This document shows positions 10,946-22,393 of a stretch of DNA of 64,000 bases, piece by piece. Below the pieces are notes generated by a model that worked only from the letters and a program-made list of their open reading frames with translations, was not told the origin of the DNA and made no database searches. Numbering within the stretch: position 1 is the first letter of the stretch; each line of letters starts with the position of its first letter. Source of the stretch: Marsupella aquatica (Eukaryota; Marchantiophyta); contig OZ316899.1 of the NCBI GenBank assembly GCA_973895155.1, positions 13,578,001 through 13,642,000 of the forward strand, in the 5' to 3' direction. The translations under genes were made by a program, and so were the position numbers.

Positions 10946-11259
10946 TTCAGATTTTGTGGGGTACTCATTATAAATTGAAATGCATGGTGTGTACTAGGTG
11001 ACAAGGAAGTTCAACGCCAGGCTATCAAAGTGGGACTGTCAAAGCAAGACTACTGTGATTGTTTCAAGCCTTTGATTGTGCCAATGTCAAGTCACGCGTG
11101 TTAATTTGCATTGCGCTCCTTGACATGCAAGCAAATAGTGGGAGCAGGGGCTACGTAGAGCTTCTAAATCCCTTCTTTATGTTACATGAGTAGGCCAAAA
11201 TGGTCACAATCAATCAGGTATCTGATGCCCTAGCAAGAGAGAAGCTGGAGAAGTGAAGA
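10946..11259. other. intergenic, nothing recognised
   Basis: No coding, repeat or regulatory feature could be supported between the LINE tail and the start of the Cys-rich gene remnant. Confidence 0.3.
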
Positions 11260-13783
11260 TTGGCAAACCGCAAATCCAAGTTGAAAAAACAAGAGCAGAT
11301 AGCAAGTGGTCAGCAAGGAGGTGGTCACCAACCATCTCTCTCTGATGAAATGATTCTTGAAGCACAAAAGCAATGCGATCTCATGATGGAGAGTGCAAAG
11401 CAACAATGCCAAGATTTAGTAATTGATGGCAACCAAAGGCAAAGAGAGATATTGGCTCCTGGGCAATCAGGGGCAATCAGAATTAGTAATGAGGCTCATG
11501 AAGCTGCCACTGTGATCTTGCATACAGCCCAAGAAGAAAGTGAAATTCTTATGGAGACTGCACATTCATGCCTTGCCAAGATTTTAGAGTCTAGGCAGGG
11601 GTCCCTAAGTGCAAGCTTCTAGAACAGGATGCCCACATTCAAATGGTAGAACAAAGCACCCAAACTACTTGCAGACAAGTGCAGGCAGCCCACATTAGTC
11701 CACTTAATGAAGGTGAGCAAGGTCACAACTCTGGCTGTGATCGTCAAGTGCAGCAAGCTGCCATGCTTGAGAAGAGAAGGACGGATGCAGGCAGGAAGAT
11801 AATTGAATATGAAAGGAAGAAGCGCCTTGCTGCTGATGATTGTGAAATTCTCAATCAAAAGCGTAGGTGTATCACAACTGTCTTCTCAGACATAGTTAGG
11901 TACATTTTGGAGAAGACTGCTACATTCAATCTAGGTGCAAGGAGGGCAGTACTATCTAGGGTCACGACTAGTTCACCTAAAGTAGACGGGGCTGTAGCTA
12001 CTGCATTGATTGATGTGAGAAAAACCTTGAGCATAGTGAAGCCAGGGAAGCGCAAAGACCACCTTGCTGCAAAGTACCAAGTTCTGTCAGCACTTGTAGG
12101 AAAGACATGTGTAGATAAAAGGCAGCAGACCGCTCTAGCGAAAGCTTTGGGTATACAACGGCAAAATCTTCATAGTGCATCTAAGATGAGGATTCAGATT
12201 GATGCAGACAGTACAAAAATGTCTCCTATGGGGGAAAGAAAGGTACGTCGAGACAAGATTTCTGATGAAGTTCAAATCCAGGTGGCACACTTTTGGGAAA
12301 CTCACACTAGGATTTCTCCATGTAAGAATAATCAAACCAGATTGCGACTAGGATGGAAAATGGTTCAAACACATCAAGTGCACTGGCTAGAGGATACACA
12401 AGTGAGAAACTCTATGTGATTGATGCAATTGTTATGTCCATTTTGCCAGATTTGATTTAACTCTTATCTCCAGTCCTTGATGAGTAATTTTCCTTGTTAG
12501 TCAGCCATTGTGATCGCTACAAGTACCCATTGTGTTGTAAAGGTAAGATTTGAATAAATTTTGTGGACTGATGTCCTGTATATAGTCCTTTAGGAAGAAG
12601 TTTGGTCCTTGACAAAGAGGTAATTTTTTTCAGGAGGGACTATGTACAGGACTAGGGACTTTAGTCCTTTGTCAAAGTCTTTCCTTATGGTCCTTTGACA
12701 AAGGACTAAAGACTGTTAGTAGTCCATAGTCAAGAACTATTAACAGTCCTTGATGAAGGACTATGATCAGGACTGTAGTCCTTCCCCAAGGACCTTAATA
12801 GTCCTTTCCAAAGGACTGTATAAAAGGACTAGGACTATAGTCCTTTCAAAAAGGACTATAGTCCTTACTCAAGGACTTTACTCCTTTTCCAAGGACTCTA
12901 CTCCTTTTCCAAGGACTCTACTCTTTTTCCAAGGACTAGAGTTTTTTCTCAAGGACTTTACTCCTTTTCCAAGGACTCTACTCCTTTTCCGAGGACTGTA
13001 GTCCTTTCTCAAGGACTTTACTCCTTTTCCAAGGACTCTACTCCTTTTACAAGGACTATAGTCCTTTTCCGAGGACTCCTATTTCAAGTTTTTTAAGTCA
13101 AGTGCATTGAGTACTTGAGTCCTTCCAGATTGATTCTACTCCTTCCCTAAGAACTTTAGTCCTTCACCTCTCCTGGTAGAGTCTTCCCAATAAGAGCTCG
13201 AACCCTTACTGAAGGACTGTAGTTGCAGGCAGAACTGAAAGTCCTTCAGTAAGTAGTAGTACCCACATACATGGGTTTTTGTGGCTGCACATTTGAGGGT
13301 ATCCGTTCCTAACAGTCTTTCTAACAAAAATAATGTATGTCTTGTATATGTGCAGTTTCGATTTTTTCAGCATTTTGTGACTGGTGCACAAGGGAGCAGA
13401 ATGGGGTGTCTATAGGGATGCAGCCATTTATATACTTCAAGCCATATTATGTCCGTAAGATGAAAGACATAAATGTTTGTTGTTGCAAACAACATGTGGA
13501 GATGGACTTACTCAAAGAGGCAATTAACAAATTCAGGCGGCACCAGCACAACAAGGACTGTCCTTGTGAATGTGATACCTGTAGACCCTTGGGTGTTGTA
13601 CCCATCTCTTCTTGTATGGCATCTACAAAGTTCATAACCTCAGTTTGTGGTTGGATAGAGGAAGCTCTTTTTCATAGAGTGCCTGAGACAGAGTGGCACC
13701 AAAAAGCCTGTATTATGGGTGAATGTGAAGAATGTGGAGTAGAGAAGTTGGATTGGTGCACTCAAGAGTTGGACCTTGCATAG
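11260..13783 (+). pseudogene. unrecognised Cys-rich gene remnant, probably transposon-derived
   Basis: Three plus-strand blocks seem to belong together. Block 1 (11260-11622) is polar and Gln-rich with a basic N-terminus. Block 2 (11643-12419) is helical and basic, with VDKRQQTALAKALGIQRQNL, which looks like a helix-turn-helix, and then DEVQIQVAHFWETHTRISP. Block 3 (13337-13783) has FKPYYVRKMKDINVCCCKQH, then CPCECDTC and a final CEECGVEKLDWC. A GT at about 12403 (CAA/GTGAGA) and an AG just before 13355 could bound an intron, though I could not fit the phase exactly. Blocks 1 and 2 are in different frames. I recall similar Cys-rich proteins as uncharacterised repeats but cannot name a family. 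Confidence 0.4.
12585..13215. repeat. AAGGACT/AGTCCTT palindromic repeat array
   Basis: About 630 bases packed with AAGGACT and its complement AGTCCTT. The densest part (about 12850-13075) is a roughly 20-bp tandem repeat of the form AAGGACTCTACTCCTTTTCC. Perfect 16-bp palindromes AAGGACTATAGTCCTT occur near 12851 and 13049. The array lies in the probable intron of the Cys-rich gene remnant. Isolated copies of the same motif recur around 44985-45005 and 45250-45290. Confidence 0.85.
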
Positions 13784-13854
13784 AATCAAATGATCAAATG
13801 ACAGACATTTGAATATCGTGACCTGGATGACACTGCCCAACAGAAGAGAGAAAA

Positions 13855-16360
13855 AAAAGCCGTGGAACTCGACTACCTTAACACTTAGCTCTGGCGTCGC
13901 TGACTCTGATGCCAAACTCCCTTATGGTCCAAGCCTGGATAGGCCATCCGTGGAGGACTTAGCATGGGGAGACTTGTGGGCAATGAGACGCGGCACTAGC
14001 AAAAGCAAGGCGCCAAGATGGTGACACGCACTAAGAACTTAGACTAGCTGAGTGCTGGTCGGGTCAAGGGGAAAGGGGCCGGGCTCAAGGTTGACTATCC
14101 GGACCCTTGGACGGACTTTGAGTTCCGAGGGCTTGAGTGAGAGATCCTCTTGGGCCCAAGGCCAACGGAGTTGATGCCATGGGCAACGGACGCTTGGGGC
14201 GCAAGTTATGGCCCGATCCGGGTTTGGACAATCGGGCGACGATGAGATCTGAGGGCCTAGGCATGAGCACTGGGTTGGCCAGATCACAACGGGCTAAGGC
14301 ACTCCGCTTGCAGACGCCTAACTAGGAAATTATTGATGTTGCCAGTTGGTGGCACGCACAGACATGCGGGATAGGATCCTGGTTGTGGACCAAAAAGTTG
14401 AGGACCAAAGTTAGTCCGGAGGTGGCAGGTCTCCAAAATCATATATGAGGGGAGTGGTGTCTTCCTGGGGGCTAAGGGCAAGCCAAAGTTGTGAGTCGCG
14501 ACGGTCCCTACACTAAGGGAAAACTCCAAACGGAAATGGCGATAACTTCCCAAGAGGAAGTCCGTTGGAAGACTTATTGGGTGCATTGGAAATCTCTCAA
14601 GGAGGGCTACATCCTCCTGAGATCATCTGGGTCTGGGGGCATTTTAGTTTCTTGAGGTTTGCGGGTGTTATCTCGCCTGCTTGCCAAATCCTGCCAAAAC
14701 AGTAGCCAAGTCACGTTCAGTCTCTTAAGGAAGCTTGCATTGGGGAGGCAAGGCCAAGTAGGCATGGAGTTGAGTTCCAAGGGCACTTGGCCCCTAGACC
14801 ATCAGTGGGGTGAGAACCAGGAGTTGGTTGCTAAAGTCGGAGCCGGTCTGGCCCCGACATGTTGGGACAAGCTTGGGGACAAGCTTTAGGAAAGCTACGC
14901 TAATTGGGCCATGAGCATGTCATGGGGTAGGGCGGTCAGTTGGTGATGGATAGGTACAAGGGATAACCCGAGCTGCACCCAAGGAAGGAGTTGTTCTGGA
15001 TGAACAGTGGGCAATGACGGCTCCAACTTGGATGGATGCGACAATGATGCAGAAGCTGAATCGGAGGAAGAGGGTCAGGACCCGTAAGAGGAACTGATCT
15101 TAGCCTTGAGAGGGTTGGACGCAGAACCAAAGGATGATGTCAAGCCGGATGTCATCATGGATAATTTGACCAAGCAGAACTAGGGCGATGTGGGTGATGC
15201 CTCAGCCCCGGGAAATCATGGTGCCCGCAAGTCATGGGGATGTCACCAAAATCCACAAAGGAACCTAAGGATAGGCGGCCCGCAAAGGAAAGACGGTTGG
15301 AGGACCGTCCTTATACAACCCGCAAGGGCCCAACAGTTGACAACGGTTTGGGTCCGCTGACTCAAGACCAATGACTCATTTATGAGCAGTTGGAACACAA
15401 CAAGGGGGCCCAGATTAAGTACTTACTTAGTCTGGATAGTCAGAGTGCGACGCATCCTGAGGGGGGAATGGTAGTTGGACGGAGTATGTTCCAAGTGAAC
15501 CAGCTACCAACTCCTCCAACTTATGACGGGGCCTATGAACAAAGTGGACAAAAGTTTCTGAGTTGGCTCTCCACGATGGAGATCCATCTCCAAGCGTGTG
15601 TTGGGCAATCCACTTGCACTACCGCAATTGCTCCTGACCTGAAGGACTATGCCTTGACTCAGGTACAAGTCTTGGAAGAAATTGCGAGATGACTCCTCCT
15701 TGTCGTTAACTTGGGAAAACCTGGTTGAGGGTCTCCGTACTCATGTCACCACTAAGTACCCAAAGCGGCATGCTCAGAAATATGTAACAGAGTTGAGCTT
15801 CAGGGGTGATATCCAAAAGTTCATCACTTATTACCAGAACCAGTTGGCGTGTATCCGGGCGAGGCAAGAGACCCTACATACACAGCTTCACAACTTTATA
15901 GTGAAGCTCCCGCCGTTGCTGAGGGAAAAGTTATAGGAAAAGCATCATGAGTTTAAAACGCTTTCTCATGCCTTTGACAAGGCCACTATGCTGGTGAATA
16001 ACCGGCCGGACTTGGCAAAGGTGGGTGGCAAGGGATCCAAGGGGGAAGCTGGGAAAACAAAAGGTGTCAGGAATAAGCGTAAGCAGCCTGAGGGGATGGG
16101 GACCAGTGGTTTGGATCCCCCAAAACAAAGAAGTGAAGCGTAACCAGAAGGCCGACAACTTCAAGAAAGGAACCTCATCGGCGCAAAAAGCGAAGAAGCA
16201 GGCGCTCATGGAGCAGAGGCGGGCTGAAGGTTTGTGCTACACGTGTGGCGCCATGGGCCATCAAAGTAAGGACTGCCCCTTGAAGGGGGCAACCCTCAGG
16301 CTAGGACCTGGGTCCTATAAAGGACTTGAACTCCTTAGGCCTTGCTGTCCAAGCTAATTT
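13855..16360 (+). mobile_element. family C LTR retroelement, 5' region and gag (C1)
   Basis: About 1.2 kb (13860-15040) is also present in inverted orientation at 52240-53440. It begins GGAACTCGACTACC and includes a TATATGAGGGG box. Downstream on the same strand is a retroelement gag with a CCHC knuckle. I read the repeated part as the 5' LTR and leader and the ORFs as gag. No pol is present here. The exact LTR ends and primer-binding site were not resolved. Confidence 0.6.
15390..16357 (+). pseudogene. family C gag with CCHC zinc knuckle, broken
   Basis: Three plus-strand pieces. 15390-15692 contains PPTYDGAYEQSGQKFLSWL, an N-terminal gag-like segment. 15682-15936 contains TWENLVEGLRTHVTTKYPKR and FITYYQNQLACI, resembling the helical retrotran_gag core. 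16025-16357 is basic and ends with the knuckle CYTCGAMGHQSKDC (C-x2-C-x4-H-x4-C). Frames change near 15690 and between 15936 and 16025. Gag would form the particle and bind the RNA. No protease follows, so this is a truncated or non-autonomous copy. Confidence 0.7.
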
Positions 16361-17172
16361 CAAACAAAACAGTCACAACCCTAGTCAAAGACATAAAGGG
16401 ACGGTTTGAGATAGAAAACCAATAGTTACCTGATTGATTGTTTAGACTCCGTTCACAGCTTTGGCTCTTGTTTTCCGCCCTGATTTTATCTGCTGCTTAT
16501 GAAATGATATTCTATGTTATTCAGTTCATAGTACCCAAAAACCCTCAGATTCCATTTGCTATGGGTCTCTTACAAGAAGCTGCAATCATTTCCTGGAGTT
16601 CGAGCACTTGGGACGAAGAACAAGGGATTCAGTTGTACTGCTGGACCATGGAGGTGTTTCTCCTACTTCAGTTTGAACAAGGCTCAACAGTTGCCTGAAT
16701 GAAACACGAGACACAGACTCAGGAGTAAAGGGCAAGGTGCCAAGCTCAAGAGGTGTCAATGGGGTACTGGTCACCTTGCTAGCTAATTCACTCTCCTGCT
16801 TCTGTTTCTTCCTCACATGCAGTTCATTGGTCAATGTGGGATCCAACACTGGCATTTCAGGAGTCATCCTCATGAGCACCCTGTTCATGCACAGAAATAG
16901 TGTGGTTCACATTGCACAACCGCACAACTTGGACTTGGGCTTCTTCCTGCACACATAAATGAAGACATAATTTACTACATGGCCCAAAACCGGAACCTTA
17001 GAAACCAAATACCAATTAAAACATGACAGTGTGCCTACACATACCAGAGCTTGCGTGGACTGCATTTGTTGCACAAGGTGACAACGTCTGCCCAAGCAGG
17101 CACTGTTTACCCCGTATGTTCCCTTCATCTCTTGAATATAGCCACCTTCATCCGATTGCAACTTGTCCTGCC
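16361..17172. other. intergenic with short unassigned ORFs
   Basis: Only short ORFs without recognisable motifs. A minus-strand stretch at 17161-16907 contains LGRRCHLVQQMQSTQA and runs downstream of the RING-like ORF, so it may be the tail of the same dead gene. Nothing else could be supported. Confidence 0.25.
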
Positions 17173-17724
17173 CTATGTTTGGAAGACCCCAACTTCAAAC
17201 CCAATCTTCCAAAAAGGGTTTCCCACATGCAAAGCAACAGGGTGCTCTTGTTTTGTCCCCCAACAATGTAATAAGCAATGTGGATGATATATGTGGCCAC
17301 AACTTGCTGGAACCCAATTGAAACAATGGTACCCGTGGCAACAAATTGGGCAATTACTCACAAGCACTTTCGTTCCCACTATTGTAGTTGATGTGGGAAC
17401 AAAGCAAGGTTGCAACACTGGACATGGATTGGACAAAAGAGACTCCAAAATAACCAGTTCAGACTTTTGAGCTGCTGCAGACAACTCAAGGGGCTTCAGG
17501 TTTGCTTCCAATTGTGACTCTACAACTTTTAGATGATGTACCTTCTCCGGTACCCGTTCAAAGCACTTGTTGTTGGTATCTATGAGCTTGTCAAATGTTG
17601 CCATCCCCTTTAGAATAAATGATTCACTGTTCTTCAACCCCTCCATGTCCTTGTTACCATCCTCCAACTTCTGCTGTAAGATAACAATGTAACTATCCTG
17701 TGCCCCCCATAAAGAAAACAGCAC
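17173..17724 (-). pseudogene. ORF with degenerate RING-type zinc finger
   Basis: A 183-codon minus-strand frame. The first half is probably coiled coil (SYIVILQQKLEDGNKDMEGL, then ERVPEKVHHLKVVESQLEAN). The second half has a RING-like pattern CPIC...CGHIYHPHC, which matches the first six zinc ligands (C-x2-C, C-x-H, H-x2-C). The final C-x2-C pair is replaced by HPVA, so zinc binding would be incomplete. RING fingers with this layout act in ubiquitin ligases, but the degraded end and isolated setting suggest a remnant, possibly of a transposon gene. Confidence 0.45.
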
Positions 17725-18104
17725 ATGGCAACATTATTTTGCAGTTCATCATGCATCTATGCCTCGTCCTGCCAAACCAAATCCAACCACCCAACAAAAC
17801 ATACATAGCCTACAGGTATCTCAAATGAGCAACACAAGGACAGGCCTATGGTCTGACAAGTAGTATACCTCCTCGTCTTGCTCTCCCTTAAGCTCCTCGA
17901 GCTCCATTTCTGTTGACAAGTCATCATGTAGGGTATCCCTTGCCTGCATTTTGCTTCTGTCACGTCATCAGCCTAGGCCTTAACCCGGGCTTCAGCTTAG
18001 ATAGGCACATCCTTCATCAAAATGAGGGTTCGAGCAGGGAGGGAGGCACGGAATGCACCTAACTCACGTAAACTAGCGCTAAGTGCGCCTATGGTCACCT
18101 CCTA

Positions 18105-18139
18105 GGTATGGTTTGTGTTCTGCCACCGGAACGTACCTC
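18105..18139 (-). repeat. A/B terminal hairpin motif (A1 copy)
   Basis: Sense reading (minus): GAGGTACGTTCCGGTGGCAG continuing AACACAAACCATACC. GTTC and GAAC (18117-18132) can pair around an 8-base loop. The same motif is found in A2, A3, B1 and B2, always in the 3' non-coding part. Confidence 0.6.
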
Positions 18140-18839
18140 AATCGACAACAGGATCGACCCCGGCTTACGGGCTTCTAAGCCTTCGTGTTTTCCGCCTTCG
18201 ATCTGGATTCGATGATATGGGTACTCAACCCGGGCTCGCAACCATTACCCGCAAGCCGCACCCTGTGCCCGACTTGGGTAGTGCGTTCGGCCAAGGGTTG
18301 GCACCTATACACGAGATTCATACATACACACACACGCAAGCATACAATCTTGATTTACACGAAGGAAATAATGGGGAAGGATTTTACTACATAGGAGACA
18401 TATGCGCACACTTAGTTGACCCAAAATCTCTGGAATGAACAGGTCCAAAGCCAAGGGTGTACACTACAATGGAGCCCGGCTCCGCACTCGCCCAACGAGC
18501 TTAGTCCCACACCCTCCCCTTGGTACTCTTTCACTCCCAGAGGTCGGGACTCCCCGCACATACCGTGGATGTCCAACATTGAGACTAAAAACCCCCTGCC
18601 TCTACCGAGGGGTGCACTAAATACTAAGGGCCGAGGAACAGAGTGCCCTCGCGCCCAAAGATTCGCTAACTAAGGTCCTAACTAAGTTGGCTGTCAGGCC
18701 GGAAAAAGGCTTGTCTTATTAGAAGATCCTAATCTACGCAGGTTGTACAGCATGGCAGTGTTGCTTTAACTAGGGCAAGTGCTTGTCCCTATAGCCTAAT
18801 TTAGCTATTCCTAACTCTACTCTAATCCTACTCCGCCGC

Positions 18840-21357
18840 TAATGCCTGGCATGCTTGCCAGAGCCGCCTGAGTGGGAGCGGCTATCCCGCTGCCATCTGA
18901 GCCTATCGGCGTCCTACTTGAGTAGCTGGACCTGGTCCAGCAGAGATTCGTTTTCCCGCTTTGCCGCGTCCGCGGCCTCCTGGCATGCCTCCTCCAGTTG
19001 CTGGGTGTCACTCGTCAGCTTGTCCACCAATTGGGCCTATTTCGTGGCTTCTCCTTGAAGCCGCGCCACCTTTGCCTTCGGGGTGTCAATCTTGGTTGTG
19101 TCCCGCTGAGACCTGGAGTCAACTTCCTCCAGATCCTTTTGCCAACTGACGGCTTGCCCCTGCAAACCGTCAATCTTGGTCCGGAGCCGCGCGATCTTGG
19201 CGTCCTTTCCGAGCCCGGCCTGTACTGCTAACACTGCTTGGGCTCTAGCCTCGGCAACCTGGTCCTCCGTGGCCGTTACTTGAGGCCGTAGTTGCTGGAG
19301 TTCAGCCTCCAGGGTTGCCACTTTGTCCTTCAGGTAGGCAGACTCAACCTGATATCGCTCTATTCTCTGCACGGTCTCTGCCTGTGCATGTCCTGCCCTT
19401 ACTGCCGCAACCAACTCCTGGTTGAAGAAGTAGGCCACCCTCCGGGCTATGTATTCCCCGGTGTCCCGAGAGATCTGTTGCGAGAAATCTCCCAACAACC
19501 CGTTTAGAAATGTGCCCGGCGCAAAGAGTTCCTGATGGTCTAGACTGTGTCCCTCTGGATTTGGGCACGGGCAGACTCCAACCCGTGCGGGAGTAGGAGT
19601 GGACACATCCAGCCCTTGAGGTAAGTCGGTCGAAGGAGCTGGTTCCACTAGAGGTGGGTGGTTCTCCTGCACCACCGCGGGGGGGGTGGCGGAATCTCCC
19701 CGGCTACCGTGGCATCTGCTTTGGGTACGGCTTCATCCGGCCCAGCTTCGATGGTATTGTCCCGATTGATTGCGTCTAAGGTCGCGATAACGTCAATGGG
19801 TATGCCTGGCGGGGCGGCAGCGGTGGGTTGTGGGGCCGGGGTAGCAGGATTTGCAGCTGCCAGACTTTGGGCCTCAGGGTGCGGTCGCCTTACCTGGGCT
19901 GGGAACACCCATTTTGGCGGGGTCAGCTCGGGCTCATTGAGATGTGGGAGGCTCCGGCGGTCGAAGCGAGCGTACCACTCGATGATGATTTTGATGTGGC
20001 TAGCGAAGTACGCCCTCCCACCAAGGTACAAAGTCTTCCTTCTCCGCTCTATGTCCTCGTGGAACTTCTTGACGAAGAAGGACGCCCACTTCCTGGGCCG
20101 ATAGTTCTCCACTTGGATGACCTGAGCGGCCGATATTTCTCCTCTAGGTTCCATCATGTGGAGGGCATACCGCTGGAACTCTAGGCGTTCTGCTACCTCC
20201 GGGATGAGGCACGTCCTCATTAAGAACCCATTGTCCACTACCCCTTTGGCCGGGAAGCTAGATGACTGGTATTTAGCCCCCTTGCCCCTAGGAGCCCGCG
20301 ACTCTACCCAGTTTATCCCCTCAGGTAAGCCGAAAATCATCTTCAGACGTGCCTCATCAAGACACATCACTCTCCCGTGCGCTCGGGTTTGTTGACAGGC
20401 CTCGTCGAAGTTCTGAATGAACTCCGTCATATCTTGCCCGTAATACCTGCTTCCGTTCCAAGGGAGAGAGGTGAGGTGCTCAAACCCCTGGGTCTTCAGA
20501 TAGCATGCATGCTTGGGGTGGAGGATGTTCTTGTGAACGTTGTCCCCCATGCGATGCATGGTCAGCTTGGCTACCGCAACCATGGCCAAAGGCAACCCGG
20601 ATACGGCTGCGGGCTCCTTCCTCTTCCTACCCCAAGACTGATTCCCGGGGTGACTAAAAGAAGGGGACATCTCTCCATCCTCTCAGTCAGGTGGTGGTAG
20701 GGCGACTGCCATGAGTATTGGTGTTGGGGCCGCTAGCGTTACCGTGTTATCCCCTCGGGCTTGCTGGAGTGGTGCTGGGTTGTTTGTACCCTGCGGCCGT
20801 TAATTCAGAGGAGGGTGAGCCTCCTTGTCTTTGGAGCTAATATTTACTGCATTCACCACGGATTGTACTCGGAGAGGTGGTGGAACCGGTGGCGGGGACC
20901 GGCTTGGCTGAGGCCAAGGAGGTGTAGGTGCGGGTACGGGCACGGGTTGGCCGGCACTGGTCGTTGATGGTAGAGTTGCCATGAAGTTTTGCAGGTGCCG
21001 GTGGAGGTTTTCTGATGCAAGTGAAGGTGGTCTTGTCGACCGGGTAGTGTTGAACTTGCCGTTGATGATAGCCCGGACCCGAGCGGGGATGTGGTCGAAG
21101 TGGTGCCGCTGCAAGTCGATCGTGCTTGGAATATTGAAGACCTTGTCCGGAAGCCAAAGCAATGTCTCCCAAAAGCCGATGTATTTGCCTCCATCGAAGA
21201 AGTACCCTGATACTTCTTCGGATCGGTAAAGCTCGCTCTGGGATGGGTAATCAAAGTTAAGGAGATAGTGGTATTGTCCTGCTAGGTGGATGGCTCTCTC
21301 GTATTCGCGTTTGATCTCATATCGGCGCGGGTTGGCGTGTTTCAATAAGTCGGCCAA
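18840..21357 (-). pseudogene. A-type protein: PR-x-EI motif domain plus long coiled coil
   Basis: One long minus-strand coding region. 21357-20800 is the N-terminal part (YDYxxQSELYRS-like segment, then FETLLWLPDKVF-like and a Pro-rich linker). The same frame resumes in 20670-19648, which carries LHMMEPRGEISAAQVIQVEN at 20104-20163. 19675-19037 and its continuation to about 18840 are coiled coil (VQRIERYQVESAYLKDKVAT, TLEAELQQL). Stops at 20800 and about 20673, a frameshift near 19660, and TAG codons near 19036 and 18915 break it. A2 is the same protein with independent breaks. No catalytic motif is seen; a gag-like or structural role is a guess. Confidence 0.55.
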
Positions 21358-21524
21358 GTGTCCTCCGATAGACAGGAACTGAGTCCAGAATCATATCGCC
21401 AAACTGGAAAAGATCGTGTGCAACATTCAGAGGAGATAGCAAGTGACTAAGGAAAAGCGAGAGAGCTGGGATCGAAGCTGGCGCGTGGACTGGAGAGCTG
21501 GTGCACTGCAAAGGATCGGCCCCC

Positions 21525-21531
21525 TTTTATA
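21525..21531 (-). promoter_or_regulatory. TATA box of the A1 unit
   Basis: The minus strand reads GGTATAAAAGGGGGCC about 170 bases upstream of the first coding block at 21357. The equivalent place in the A2 5' region (54677-54684, minus) reads GGGTATAAAAAGGGGGG, so the box is conserved in two copies whose surroundings have diverged. This supports an RNA polymerase II promoter here. Confidence 0.6.
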
Positions 21532-21790
21532 CCTTGAGAGCTCGTCGATCGCCCGATGCCTCCTCGTCGCTTATAGGTCAATCCTTTCACGCTCGCTGTG
21601 TACCGGCCCCTTCTCCAGTCCGGGTCAGCTCGTGTCAGTGGCCGCCTCCTGGAGTTCATTATACGGACCCGAGGGAGGGGGAAAAGGGGCCCATTACATG
21701 CTCGCAACCCGGGCGTGCGAATGGTGACCCGCCGCCAGCCCGAACATGAATTCCCCTTATTGACTAATGATTTCCTACTCATAATGGCTA

Positions 21791-22139
21791 CCTAAATACT
21801 ATTGTTATGCTAATAATAACGGCCTAAGATACCCCTAATGCGCGTGCTAAGCGCGGTTAGACTGAATGACTCATTACCCGCCGTACCAGTAGCGTCACAG
21901 CTTCTCACCTCACCCAACTCTTGCTCTAGTTTGTTACATTGCTCTTGAATGACTGCTGGATGATCCCATTTTGACCCCTCCAAGCTTTCCATAGTCTTCT
22001 GAACCGCATTGATGCGCTGACAAGTGTCTTTTAGACTACATTCAATTGTGACAATTTGCCCATCCAGAATGGACAGCAAAAGATTTCTTGGCAATGCAGG
22101 GAGAACGGGAGCCTCGGGCTTGGTAGGGAGAAGCTTTAT
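21791..22139 (-). other. spacer between A1 and B1 with a short helical ORF
   Basis: Contains a 94-codon minus-strand ORF (22094-21810) with helical composition (ECSLKDTCQRINAVQKTMES, NKLEQELGEV) and no recognisable domain. It may be a remnant of a B- or A-type coiled coil. Nothing else is seen. Confidence 0.3.
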
Positions 22140-22359
22140 TTGGGGGACACTATGGCACGTTTCCCGGCACCTCTAACCCCAAGAACTACCAGAAACCGAT
22201 CATAAACCACTGATTTATGTTTGGCTTCTAGGAGTTTGGCAACTATCCGGCTTGGAAACGCAGCCTATCCTTTGATCCACACTTTGCTGGACCGATTCTT
22301 TCACTAGACTTGTGAATCGTGCACTGTAGAGACACCTAATTTCTCCTTTGACTTCATCA

Positions 22360-22393
22360 GGTATATTTGTATTCCGCACCCGGAATGTACCTC
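22360..22393 (-). repeat. A/B terminal hairpin motif (B1 copy)
   Basis: The minus strand reads GAGGTACATTCCGGGTGCGG continuing AATACAAATATACC. ATTCCG and CGGAAT form a perfect 6-bp stem with a 4-base loop (22371-22386). In the A copies the closing pair is G-C instead of A-T, a compensatory change. Confidence 0.6.

Larger units (their letters stand above)
17958..21790 (-). mobile_element. A1: A-type unit
   Basis: In minus orientation: a promoter region (21790-21400) with a TATA box, an N-terminal coding block, the PR-x-EI motif domain, a long coiled coil, and a 0.85-kb non-coding tail that ends at TGTCACG (17958). A2 at 54.1-59.9 kb repeats the same order. Both A units lie directly downstream of a B unit on the same strand. 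No RT, integrase or transposase is present, so it would depend on other elements. The 5' and 3' terminal regions are not alike, so a simple LTR pair is not visible. Confidence 0.65.

Noticed and set aside
12585-13215. CRISPR-like array
   Set aside because: Repeats are short, degenerate and palindromic without unique equal-length spacers, in a eukaryotic transposon setting.
13809-14889. Short ORFs on both strands in the C1 repeat
   Set aside because: The same region recurs at 52.2-53.4 kb without keeping any common reading frame, as expected for an LTR and not a gene.
20981-21795. Several plus-strand ORFs over the A1 5' region
   Set aside because: They are antisense to the A1 coding block and promoter, which are supported by the A2 copy.
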